Shown one piece after another: positions 54,359 to 61,723 of a stretch of DNA of 64,000 nt. Every line of letters begins with the position of its first letter. Position 1 is the first letter of the stretch. Source of the DNA: an uncultured Clostridia bacterium (GTDB taxonomy: Bacteria > Bacillota > Clostridia > Oscillospirales > Ruminococcaceae); contig CANRKB010000002.1 in assembly GCA_947631115.1 (NCBI GenBank), forward strand, positions 62,001-126,000. The letters run 5' to 3'. The position numbers and the translations under genes were made by a program. The notes beneath the pieces are model-generated. The model was not told the origin of the DNA, did no database searches, and saw only the letters and a list, made by a program, of their open reading frames with translations.

Positions 54359-54535
54359 CTTTAATTTTGAAATCAAACTTGATATTATTCTCTTTTTTTC
54401 GTCGGAAGTGTATCCGTAAATCGCCTTGCGGACAGTGTAAACAAACAGCTTGTCAGTTTCGGATATCAGTCTTTTTAAAATATTTTCATCCGAAATATGT
54501 ACCACTGCGCTAATTTTCTTTAAATTATCCGTCAT
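54356..54535 (-). CDS. 59-residue protein upstream of the serine recombinase, unknown
   Basis: ATG at 54535-54533 on the minus strand follows AAGGGGG with 8-base spacing. The frame has 59 codons ending TAA at 54356. The sequence is basic and helical (DENILKRLISETDKL, KKRIISSLISKL) with no cysteine. It is divergent from the recombinase gene, separated by 78 bases. Small basic proteins beside large serine recombinases are often recombination directionality factors or regulators. That is only position-based inference. Its 3' end overlaps the argF terminator. Confidence 0.55.
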   Translation of the reverse strand: MTDNLKKISAVVHISDENILKRLISETDKLFVYTVRKAIYGYTSDEKKRIISSLISKLK

Positions 54536-54572
54536 ACTTAATGCCCCCTTGAAAGTATATTATGACAGCGGA

Positions 54573-54582
54573 CTTGTACAAG
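54573..54582. promoter_or_regulatory. Perfect palindrome in the recombinase intergenic region
   Basis: CTTGTACAAG is a 10-bp perfect palindrome between the 59-residue gene and the recombinase, 32 bases before the recombinase ATG. An operator is plausible; no assignment is possible. Confidence 0.3.
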
Positions 54583-54613
54583 ATTACGAGTTATTGTAAG
54601 AAAGAGGGGTAAT

Positions 54614-56200
54614 ATGAAAATTGCGGTTTATTCAAGAAAATCAAAATTTACGGGAAAGGGAGAAAGCATTGAAAATCAAGTTTCACTCTGCCGTGAATAT
54701 ATCAAAACGCACATTCCCGAAGCGTGCGACAGCGACATAAGAGTTTTCGAGGACGAGGGCTTTTCAGCCAAAAACCTCGACAGACCGCGCTTTAAAGAAA
54801 TGATGAAAATTGAAAACGAACAACCGTTTGATTATATCATAGTTTACAGGCTTGACAGAATAAGCAGGAATGTCGGCGATTTCGCAAATCTTATTGAAAA
54901 GCTGAACGAGCAAAAAACGAGCTTCGTCTGCATTAAAGAACAGTTTGATACTTCAACGCCCATGGGACGGGCTATGATGAATATTTCCGCCGTTTTTGCT
55001 CAACTTGAGCGGGAAACTATTGCGGAGCGCATACGCGACAACATTGTACTTTTAGCAAGAACAGGACGCTGGCTTGGAGGAATAACGCCGCTTGGATTTA
55101 CGGGAGAAAAGCTTGAAATAAAGGATTCTGAGGGAAAGCGGAGGTTTGTATACAGGCTGTCGCCTGTTAAAGAAGAAATTTCGAGGGTAAAGACGATTTA
55201 CGAAAAGTTTCTTGAATTTCATTCGCTGACTAAAACTACTTCATGGCTTATTGCAAACGGAATTAAGTCGCGCGGAGGGAATGACTTCCGCACAAGGACG
55301 GTAAGAGATATACTGAAAAATCCCGTTTACTGCACGGCAGATGAAAATTCGTTTTCGTATTTTAAAGAGCTTGGGTGCGACGTTTGCTTTACAAAAGATG
55401 AAATAAGCGGAAAGCGCGGTATAATGCCGTTTTGCAGGACAACTCAAAGCGGAAAGAAATCCCGCAGAACTTCTCCCGATGAATGGATAATCGCCCTCGG
55501 AAAGCACAAGGGAATAATAAGCTCGGAGGAATGGATAAGAGTTCAGAATTTGCTGGGGCAAAACGCTTCAAAAACATTTTACAAGCCGTCAAGAAACGAT
55601 GTTGCAATTTTTACGGGGCTTGTAAAATGCGGAAAATGCGGGCATAATATGCGCCCGCGCATTTACGGCAACAATACCTCTCCACGTTCTTTTTCATATA
55701 TGTGCGAATACAAGGAGCGCTCACACAAGACTAAATGCGATATGAAAAACGTAAGCGGAAACGAACTTGATAAAATCGTGTGCGGGGAAATATTGAAACT
55801 TGTGGAAATTAATAATTCGGTTAAGCATGAACTTAGCCTTTTGATAAAAAACATTCCCGAAACCGACAACTCGGCAGAAATCAAAAGTCGAATAGCTCAC
55901 AAAGAAAAAGAAATCTCAAAACTTATGCGCGCTTTTGCAGGCTCGGACAATACAACTTTCGGATATGCAGAAAGCGAGATAAAAAACCTTGGAAATGAAA
56001 TTAAAATGCTGGATGAAGAACTTTCACGCATTAAAATCAAGAAATCCGATAATTTGAATGTAGAAACTGTCGCTGAAGAATTACTGAAATTCAGCGATAG
56101 GTTTAATGAATTGCCGGTGGTTGAAAAACGGGAGTTTGTAAATAAGGTTGTCGAAAAAATCATTTGGGACGGCGAGAATGTCCATATTTATCTGAAATAA
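54614..56200 (+). CDS. Large serine recombinase
   Basis: The 528-residue protein has an N-terminal resolvase domain with the catalytic Ser10 in YSRKSK, IENQ, YRLDRISRN (catalytic Arg region) and FAQLERETIAERI. A recombinase domain (RGGNDFRTRTVRDILKNPVY) follows, then a zinc ribbon (CGKCGHNM with later CEYKERSHKTKC) and a C-terminal coiled coil. All catalytic parts are intact. This is the architecture of SpoIVCA, the skin-element recombinase, and of phage and Tn integrases. It lies 2.6 kb from a truncated sigma-K gene and points toward it. GAGGGG precedes the ATG. It is the only mobile-type gene in the region. Confidence 0.93.
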   Translation: MKIAVYSRKSKFTGKGESIENQVSLCREYIKTHIPEACDSDIRVFEDEGFSAKNLDRPRFKEMMKIENEQPFDYIIVYRLDRISRNVGDFANLIEKLNEQKTSFVCIKEQFDTSTPMGRAMMNISAVFAQLERETIAERIRDNIVLLARTGRWLGGITPLGFTGEKLEIKDSEGKRRFVYRLSPVKEEISRVKTIYEKFLEFHSLTKTTSWLIANGIKSRGGNDFRTRTVRDILKNPVYCTADENSFSYFKELGCDVCFTKDEISGKRGIMPFCRTTQSGKKSRRTSPDEWIIALGKHKGIISSEEWIRVQNLLGQNASKTFYKPSRNDVAIFTGLVKCGKCGHNMRPRIYGNNTSPRSFSYMCEYKERSHKTKCDMKNVSGNELDKIVCGEILKLVEINNSVKHELSLLIKNIPETDNSAEIKSRIAHKEKEISKLMRAFAGSDNTTFGYAESEIKNLGNEIKMLDEELSRIKIKKSDNLNVETVAEELLKFSDRFNELPVVEKREFVNKVVEKIIWDGENVHIYLK

Positions 56201-56224
56201 TTGTCAACTCTTTTATTGCGGTGG

Positions 56225-56253
56225 TTGACATTCAGTTTATCGGATGCTATAAT
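56225..56253 (+). promoter_or_regulatory. Sigma-A promoter of birA-bioY-bioB
   Basis: TTGACA at 56225-56230, 17 bases and TATAAT at 56248-56253, perfect consensus, 34 bases before the birA start. Confidence 0.85.
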
Positions 56254-56284
56254 TGTATACAAAGAACACTAAAGAGGTATACGA
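56253..56284 (+). promoter_or_regulatory. Candidate BirA biotin operator
   Basis: TTGTATAC (56253-56260) and GTATACGA (56277-56284) form an inverted repeat, 7 of 8 positions, separated by 16 bases. This matches the architecture known for BirA operators (TTGT-type half-sites separated by about 15 bases). It begins at the last base of the -10 box, so the holo-repressor would block transcription. Confidence 0.58.
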
Positions 56285-56286
56285 TC

Positions 56287-57279
56287 TTGACTATAAAAGA
56301 ACAAGTTCTTGAACTTCTCGAAGAAAACCGAAACAATTTTATTTCGGGCGAATATATAGCAAAGAAGCTTTTTTGTACAAGAGGAGCTGTCTGGAAATCA
56401 ATAAAGTCGCTTAGAAATGACGGATTTGAAATAAACGCCGTTACAAATCGCGGATATAAGCTCGGCGACAGCGGCGACGTCCTCAGCAAATCGGGTATAT
56501 GCCGATATTTAAAAAACGACTGTAATATCATTCTGCTCAAAACAGTAGGTTCAACAAACGCGTATCTTCATGAGCTTGCTATTAAAGGCGAAAAAGAAGG
56601 CACCATGATGATAGCGTCCGAGCAGACAAACGGTTATGGACGGCGCGGACGAAGTTTCTTCTCCCCTGCCGATACGGGGCTTTATTTAAGCATTTTGCTG
56701 CGCCCGAAATTCTCCGCAAAAGAGTCGGTTAAAATTACGGCAGCCGCGGCAGTCGCTGCCTGCGTCTCAATAGAAAATGTAACGGGAATAAAAACCGACA
56801 TAAAATGGGTGAACGATATTTTTTGTGTCGGGAAAAAAGTTGCGGGAATATCTACAGTTGCGGCTGTAAACATTGAAAACGGAATGTTTGATCATGTTGT
56901 TATAGGTATAGGAATAAACGTTTATTATCCGAAAGAGGGTTTCCCGACTGAAATATCTAAAACAGCTGGTGCGCTGCTGAAAGAAAACATTCCGAATATC
57001 AAGAACAAATTAGCAGCCGAATTCTATGACAGGTTTACGGAGCTTTATAAACAGCTTCCCGAATGTAGCGGGCTTATTGAATACAAAAAACGGCTTATGT
57101 GGCAGGGAGAAAAAATCAATATTTATTCTGGCGCTGACAATGAAACGGTCACTCCCGCGGTGTTGCTCGGAGTCGACGATAATTTCGCCCTTAAAGTGAG
57201 ATACGAAAACGGCAAGGAAGATGTAATTTATTCGGGCGAGATAAGTATAAGGAGAAAAAATGACAAAAGCAAAAAATAA
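56287..57279 (+). CDS. birA: Bifunctional biotin--protein ligase/biotin operon repressor
   Basis: The 330-residue protein has an N-terminal winged helix (residues 5-65, FISGEYIAKKLFCTRGAVWKSIKSL). The catalytic domain has VGSTNAYL, the adenylate loop GYGRRGRSF and KWVNDIF, and a C-terminal SH3-like part follows. It attaches biotin to carboxylases and represses biotin genes when loaded. TTG 56287 has AGAGGT 9 bases upstream; the frame opens further upstream into the recombinase tail without a start signal. It leads the biotin operon and is probably autoregulated. Confidence 0.92.
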   Translation: MTIKEQVLELLEENRNNFISGEYIAKKLFCTRGAVWKSIKSLRNDGFEINAVTNRGYKLGDSGDVLSKSGICRYLKNDCNIILLKTVGSTNAYLHELAIKGEKEGTMMIASEQTNGYGRRGRSFFSPADTGLYLSILLRPKFSAKESVKITAAAAVAACVSIENVTGIKTDIKWVNDIFCVGKKVAGISTVAAVNIENGMFDHVVIGIGINVYYPKEGFPTEISKTAGALLKENIPNIKNKLAAEFYDRFTELYKQLPECSGLIEYKKRLMWQGEKINIYSGADNETVTPAVLLGVDDNFALKVRYENGKEDVIYSGEISIRRKNDKSKK

Positions 57280-57841
57280 AACAGTTATGATCTGTATGTG
57301 CGCGATCTTTGCCGCGCTTATTGCAATAGGAGCGTTTATAAGAATACCTATCCCCTACATAAACGTTACGCTTCAAGTGTTTTTCGTGGTTCTTGCGGGT
57401 ATGCTTCTCGGAGGAAAATTCGGCGCATTGAGCGTTATTGTTTACGTTATGCTGGGGCTTATCGGCATTCCGATATTTACGGAGGGAGGGGGATTTTTCT
57501 ATATTCTTAAACCGACTTTTGGTTATCTGATAGGATTTATTGTAGGCGCTTATGTCACGGGAAAAATTGCAAACGCCGTACATAATCCGTCAATAAAACG
57601 GCTTCTCACTGCTGATTTTATAGGCGTTTTGATAATGTATGCATTTGGGGTAGTTTATTTTTATATGGCGTCCAATCTTTGGGTCGGGAATGGCGGAATA
57701 AGTATAGGAGATTGTTTGTTATACTGTTTTGTACTTCTTTTCCCTAAAGACCTCGCTATAAGCATATTAGCCGTAGTTATCTCAAAGCGGCTTATACCGT
57801 TAGTAAGGAAATATCAGGAGGTTGACAAAAATGATTGCTGA
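57260..57841 (+). CDS. bioY: Biotin ECF transporter S component BioY
   Basis: The 193-residue membrane protein has six helices and the BioY motif PYINVTLQVFFVVLAGMLLGG, then GLIGIPIF and GGFFYILKPTFGYLIGF. BioY captures biotin, alone or with the shared EcfT-EcfA module, which is not in the window. Its ATG lies inside the birA end (20-base overlap). Confidence 0.95.
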   Translation: MTKAKNKTVMICMCAIFAALIAIGAFIRIPIPYINVTLQVFFVVLAGMLLGGKFGALSVIVYVMLGLIGIPIFTEGGGFFYILKPTFGYLIGFIVGAYVTGKIANAVHNPSIKRLLTADFIGVLIMYAFGVVYFYMASNLWVGNGGISIGDCLLYCFVLLFPKDLAISILAVVISKRLIPLVRKYQEVDKNDC

Positions 57842-58817
57842 GCTGAAAGAAAAGGTCCTCGACGGAGAAAGTATCACACGAGAAGAAGCTGTTTCGCTTA
57901 TACACGCGCCGCTCGGAGAACTTTGCACATCGGCAAATGAAATAAGGCAGAAATTCTGCGGAAATATTTTCGATATGTGTACTATCATAAACGGGAAAAG
58001 CGGGTGCTGTTCGGAAAATTGCAAATATTGTGCGCAGTCTTCTAAAAGCAAAGCCAGACACGACGAATACCCGCTTCTAGATACAAAGGACATCGTAGAG
58101 CACGCATTGTACAATTATAAACAGGGGGTTTTAAGGTTTTCAATCGTATGTTCGGGCAAAAAACTTTCGAACAGCGAAGTTGACAGACTTTGCGAAAGCA
58201 TACGCGAAATAAAAAAGGCTTGTCCAATATCCGTATGCGTTTCGGCGGGTCTGCTTGATGAAAATAATTTCCGAAAGCTGAAAGATGCAGGCGTTACCCG
58301 CGTTCATAATAATCTTGAAACATCACGAAGATTTTTCCCGAAAATATGTACAACTCATACGTTTGACGACAAGCTGAAAACAATAATCGCCGCAAAAAAT
58401 GCGGGGCTTGAGGTATGCAGCGGCGGTATTATGGGAATAGGAGAAACTATGGATGACAGGATAGACTTGGCGCTTACTTTGCGAGAACTCGGCATTAAAT
58501 CTATTCCCGTAAATATCTTAAACCCTATAATCGGAATGCCGCTCGAAAGCTACAAAATAATGACCGATATAGAAGCGGCGCGTATAATTGCCATATTCCG
58601 ATTTATTAACCCAACCGCGCAAATTCGGCTTGCGGGAGGAAGAGGACTTTTGAGCGATATGGGAAAAACGCTTTTACTTTCGGGCGCAAACGCCGTAATA
58701 TCGGGAGATATGCTGACGACAAGCGGAGTTTCCGTTGAAAACGATATGAAAACGACAAAAGAGCTTGGGTTTGTTGTAAAGCTTAGCGACAAAGAAAATG
58801 TTTCCGTAACGGTGTAA
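57831..58817 (+). CDS. bioB: Biotin synthase
   Basis: The 328-residue radical SAM enzyme has the cluster motif CSENCKYC (C-x3-C-x2-C), AQSSKSK, GGIMGIGETMDDRIDLA and the second-cluster Arg region INPTAQIRLAGGR. It inserts sulfur into dethiobiotin. ATG 57831 with AGGAGG at 57816-57821 overlaps bioY by 11 bases. No bioA, bioD or bioF is present here, so it may use imported dethiobiotin or genes elsewhere. Its stop codon lies 4 bases from the point where the antisense sigma-K gene loses homology. Confidence 0.94.
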   Translation: MIAELKEKVLDGESITREEAVSLIHAPLGELCTSANEIRQKFCGNIFDMCTIINGKSGCCSENCKYCAQSSKSKARHDEYPLLDTKDIVEHALYNYKQGVLRFSIVCSGKKLSNSEVDRLCESIREIKKACPISVCVSAGLLDENNFRKLKDAGVTRVHNNLETSRRFFPKICTTHTFDDKLKTIIAAKNAGLEVCSGGIMGIGETMDDRIDLALTLRELGIKSIPVNILNPIIGMPLESYKIMTDIEAARIIAIFRFINPTAQIRLAGGRGLLSDMGKTLLLSGANAVISGDMLTTSGVSVENDMKTTKELGFVVKLSDKENVSVTV

Positions 58818-59172
58818 TAGGATTATCAATACATCTGGAAGCATAAGTGGAAAATTTGTTGTTTTTTAGCGGATCAAACGTTTCTGCGGCTCGAATAAGT
58901 CCTATTGTTCCAATGGAAACAAGGTCGTCTATATCGGAAAAATCGGGATACTTTTTGTTTACGATATATGCCACCAGCCTCAGATTATGAACTATCAGCT
59001 TGTCGCGGGCTTCTTTTTTTTCTTCCACGGTACATTCGGGAGAAGCCATTGTTTTCAGACAGCGTTGTTCTTCTTTTGCGGAGAGCTGTTTGGGAAAGTT
59101 GTTTTTCCCCTCAAAATGCAATCCGAAAAACAAAATGTTTTCAAGCGCAAGTTTCACTATCAACCAAATCAT
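58783..59172 (-). CDS. sigK: N-terminal fragment of pro-sigma-K (SpoIVCB-like), interrupted at the skin position
   Basis: The 129-codon frame has a hydrophobic pro-sequence (residues 1-20, MIWLIVKLALENILFFG), then NNFPKQLSAKEEQ, HNLRLVAYIV, DLVSIGTIGLIRA and STYASRCIDN, all sigma-K region 2 features. After Asn117 homology stops; PITPLRKHFLCR is antisense to bioB. Full sigma-K is about 230-240 residues with regions 3 and 4, which are absent. In B. subtilis the skin element, as I recall, interrupts the gene at the matching Asn of CIEN. AAAGGA precedes the ATG. It is either half of a gene restored by excision in the mother cell or a relic. Confidence 0.85.
   Translation of the reverse strand: MIWLIVKLALENILFFGLHFEGKNNFPKQLSAKEEQRCLKTMASPECTVEEKKEARDKLIVHNLRLVAYIVNKKYPDFSDIDDLVSIGTIGLIRAAETFDPLKNNKFSTYASRCIDNPITPLRKHFLCR
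58802..58840. other. Candidate recombination attachment site at the sigK break
   Basis: The homology break lies between 58821 and 58822. An imperfect dyad surrounds it: TAAT (58815-58818) and ATTA (58822-58825) around AGG, with outer TTCC (58802-58805) and GGAA (58837-58840). About 40 bp with weak dyad symmetry is the usual form of serine recombinase attachment sites. The exact core cannot be fixed without the partner site. Confidence 0.4.
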
Positions 59173-59199
59173 AATATGTTCCTTTCGTGTTTTTAATTT

Positions 59200-59229
59200 A
59201 TTCTATTATATTGCGCTTGTTTAATATTC
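59200..59229 (-). promoter_or_regulatory. Sigma-E-like promoter of the sigK fragment
   Basis: On the minus strand GAATATT (59229-59223), 15 bases and AATAGAAT (59207-59200) resemble the sigma-E pattern (ATATT, 14-15 bases, CATAnnnT), 28 bases before the ATG. Sigma-E transcribes sigK in known sporulators. A sigma-A promoter is not evident here. Confidence 0.4.
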
Positions 59230-59237
59230 GTGATATA

Positions 59238-59267
59238 AAAGCGGACAGGCTCAGACCCGTCCGCTTT
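59238..59267 (-). terminator. Terminator of the two-component operon
   Basis: AAAGCGGAC (59238-59246) pairs with GTCCGCTTT (59259-59267), with extra inner pairs. On the minus strand TTTTATATC follows. It separates the histidine kinase from sigK. Confidence 0.7.
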
Positions 59268-59270
59268 GTT

Positions 59271-60773
59271 TTATTTATTGTTTTTCTGGTTTTTGTCAAA
59301 CTTATCAAACATATGCTTTTTGGGTATTTCAGGAGAAGTTTCCGAATATTCCGGAGCTTCAAACCAGAACTTACTTCCCTTTCCGAGACTGCTTTCAGCG
59401 CCGTATTTAAACCCGTGCTGTTCGAGTACGCTCTTTACTATTGAAAGCCCTATACCGCTGCCCATTTTAGCTCGCTTATGGGTAGAAGAACGCTCGCTGA
59501 CTTTATAGTATCTGTCCCAGATATACGGCAGATTTTCGGGCGAAATTCCCTCTCCGTGATCTTCGACCTCAAACCGCACAATTCCGTTTTGTTTTCTGAA
59601 AAGTCTTACTATTATTATATTGTCTTCTCCAACATAAGTAACAGCGTTGTTTATAAGATTGTATATGACCTGGTCAAGCTTTGTTACATCAGCGTATATC
59701 AATATATTATCCTCCGCCTGTAATTCAATGGAAATGCCCTCGTTAATTCTTATGACTTCAAAACGCGATACGACTTCGGAAATGTTATCGGACAGATCGA
59801 ACGTTTCTATATTAAGCTCGGAAACGCCCGCCTGCAGCTTTGAAAGATCGAGTATATCCGTTACAAGAGAAGAAAGTCTGTCTGTTTCATCTATAATAAC
59901 TTTAAGATGTTTTTCGCGTTTTTCGGGATTATCTCCCGATATATCGCGTATCATTTCGGCATAAGCCTTTATCATGGTCAAAGGAGTACGAAGATCGTGA
60001 GAAATATTCGACATAAGCTCGCGGCGCAGATCGTCGGATTTTGCTATTTCCTTTGAGGCGTCCGATAGCGTTTCTGCAAGCTGTTTTATTTCATCATAAT
60101 CGCGCTTTCCTATTTTAACGTCAAATTTTCCCTGCGAAAGACTTTTTGCGGAGTTGTTTATCCTAATAATCGGCTCTGATACTTTATTTGAGAAAATCGC
60201 GGACATAAATATCGTAAGTATCATTATCAACAGTCCGACAATATAAAATTGGCTCTGGAATATTTGTACTGTCGTACCTATAGGCTGAAGATAATTGAAT
60301 ATAAAAATATAAGAATCGGGAGAATATTTGTTGCCGCCGAGATAACTTCCCAGCATAAGAATGAAATTGTTTTCCTGTTCGTCACGGAACGTTTTGTATA
60401 TAAGACCCGATTCCGAATTTTTTACACTTTCAATAAAATCGTCTTTTGAAAGCATAGACAACGAATGACTTCCGCCGAGTCTGTTTATGATATAAGTAGT
60501 ACTGTCCTCGTAGATGATCTCGATAAACATCTTTTTGTCAGACGCCTGTTTTACGACAATGTTCTGCATATGATTACTGATATACGTCTCATCGTCTTCG
60601 CTCCATTCAGAACTTATCTTTGCAAACGTTTCGCTTATTTCATACCGTTTCATCCAACCGTAATACAGCGGAAACATAGCTATAAGGAAAATATAAGTAA
60701 AAGCCAGCATTGCAATAACGATGATTTCAAATCTCGCCCAGACTCTGACTTTTATGCTACGGAAAAAATTCAT
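59271..60773 (-). CDS. Membrane sensor histidine kinase
   Basis: The 500-residue protein has a first helix at about 17-38, an extracytoplasmic sensor domain to about 170, a second helix, then HAMP (PIIRINNSAKSLSQGKFDVKIG in part). HisKA has the phosphoacceptor His in NISHDLRTPL, and HATPase has N, DHGEGIS, GSGIGLSI and G2-box residues. It is a complete kinase of the EnvZ/PhoR type. It lies 1 base after its response regulator. The signal is unknown. Next in line downstream is the sigK fragment, beyond a terminator. Confidence 0.93.
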   Translation of the reverse strand: MNFFRSIKVRVWARFEIIVIAMLAFTYIFLIAMFPLYYGWMKRYEISETFAKISSEWSEDDETYISNHMQNIVVKQASDKKMFIEIIYEDSTTYIINRLGGSHSLSMLSKDDFIESVKNSESGLIYKTFRDEQENNFILMLGSYLGGNKYSPDSYIFIFNYLQPIGTTVQIFQSQFYIVGLLIMILTIFMSAIFSNKVSEPIIRINNSAKSLSQGKFDVKIGKRDYDEIKQLAETLSDASKEIAKSDDLRRELMSNISHDLRTPLTMIKAYAEMIRDISGDNPEKREKHLKVIIDETDRLSSLVTDILDLSKLQAGVSELNIETFDLSDNISEVVSRFEVIRINEGISIELQAEDNILIYADVTKLDQVIYNLINNAVTYVGEDNIIIVRLFRKQNGIVRFEVEDHGEGISPENLPYIWDRYYKVSERSSTHKRAKMGSGIGLSIVKSVLEQHGFKYGAESSLGKGSKFWFEAPEYSETSPEIPKKHMFDKFDKNQKNNK

Positions 60774-60774
60774 T

Positions 60775-61452
60775 TTAAACCTCGAATTTATACCCCAATC
60801 CGCGCAGAGTTACTATAAATTTTCTATATGGACCAAGATTGTTTCTGAGCATTTTTATATGCGTATCAATTGTTCTGTCATCGCCGAAAAAGTCATATCC
60901 CCATACTTCTTCGAGAAGTTTGTTTCTTGTAAGCGCAATATTTTTATTTCTTACAAGATAGAACAAAAGATCGTATTCCTTTGGCGTCAGATTTGCTTTA
61001 ACTCCGTCGATATAAACATTTCTTGAAACAAAGTTTATTTCAAGCCCCTCAAACTTTTCCGTATCTGACGACGACGTTTGAGCAGAAGCAGTTGAATTTC
61101 GCTTTACTATTGCATTTATTCTCGCCATAACTTCCTTTGGCGAAAACGGTTTAACAACATAATCGTCAATACCTATCTCAAAACCGAACAGCTTGTCGTA
61201 TTCTTCTCCGCGCGCCGACAGCATCATAACAGGTGTTTGTTTATATTTTCTTATTTCCTTGCAGGCAGAATAGCCGTCGAGCCTCGGCATCATGATGTCC
61301 ATTATTATTATATCATAATCCTTTGCCTTTGCCATTTCTATTGCCTGCATGCCGTCGCTTGCTTCGTCAACCTCGTGACCTTCAAATTCGGCATATTCCT
61401 TTATAACCTCGCGGATATGCTCTTCATCATCAACAACAAGTATTTTATACAC
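60775..61452 (-). CDS. OmpR/PhoB-family response regulator
   Basis: The 225-residue protein has an N-terminal receiver with DDEEHIRE, the phosphoacceptor Asp in IIIMDIMMPRLDG, Ser in MLSARG and Lys in VVKPFSP. The C-terminal winged helix has LTPKEYDLLFYLV and RTIDTHIKMLRNNLG. It pairs with the histidine kinase that follows. Its leader (61453-61600) contains a structured element described separately. Confidence 0.95.
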   Translation of the reverse strand: MYKILVVDDEEHIREVIKEYAEFEGHEVDEASDGMQAIEMAKAKDYDIIIMDIMMPRLDGYSACKEIRKYKQTPVMMLSARGEEYDKLFGFEIGIDDYVVKPFSPKEVMARINAIVKRNSTASAQTSSSDTEKFEGLEINFVSRNVYIDGVKANLTPKEYDLLFYLVRNKNIALTRNKLLEEVWGYDFFGDDRTIDTHIKMLRNNLGPYRKFIVTLRGLGYKFEV

Positions 61453-61502
61453 AAAAGCACCTCTTTCCGTTTTTATCCTTAATTTCCTATTTTAGTAAAA
61501 GC

Positions 61503-61598
61503 GGGCGCTCTTTATGTTTCAGAATCTGTTCACATAAACGCCGCTCCTCGCGGCAGATAAAAATTAGGTTTATGTAGACAGCCCCTGATAGAACGCCC
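61503..61598 (-). ncRNA. Structured RNA or leader element upstream of the response regulator
   Basis: A 96-base segment folds as one long interrupted hairpin. The 9-bp closing stem pairs 61503-61511 with 61590-61598. The next pairs are CTGT (61526-61529) with ACAG (61578-61581) and ACATAAAC (61532-61539) with GTTTATGT (61568-61575). An apical hairpin GCCGC-N5-GCGGC lies at 61540-61554. On the minus strand TTTT follows the closing stem and the element precedes the response regulator, so a leader or small RNA on minus is favoured. A miniature inverted-repeat element is the alternative. The rest of the gap 61599-61723 is AT-rich with no clear signal. Confidence 0.4.
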
Positions 61599-61723
61599 TA
61601 AAATAATAAAGAGAAAATTATGAACATTGCCGCCATGTCATAAGAACAAGTTTCCCTGTCCAAAAACAATGATACAAAATTTTTATGAAAACAACGTGAT
61701 AATAAACTGAAATTTACTAAAAA

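Noticed and set aside
44216-58821. Sigma-K C-terminal half hidden between the arg operon and the recombinase
   Set aside because: I looked on both strands for regions 3 and 4 and for the final HTH and saw none; all frames there belong to arg, recombinase or bio genes.
61503-61598. 6S RNA or SRP RNA
   Set aside because: The closing stem looks similar, but 96 bases is too short for 6S RNA and the conserved SRP loop sequence is absent.
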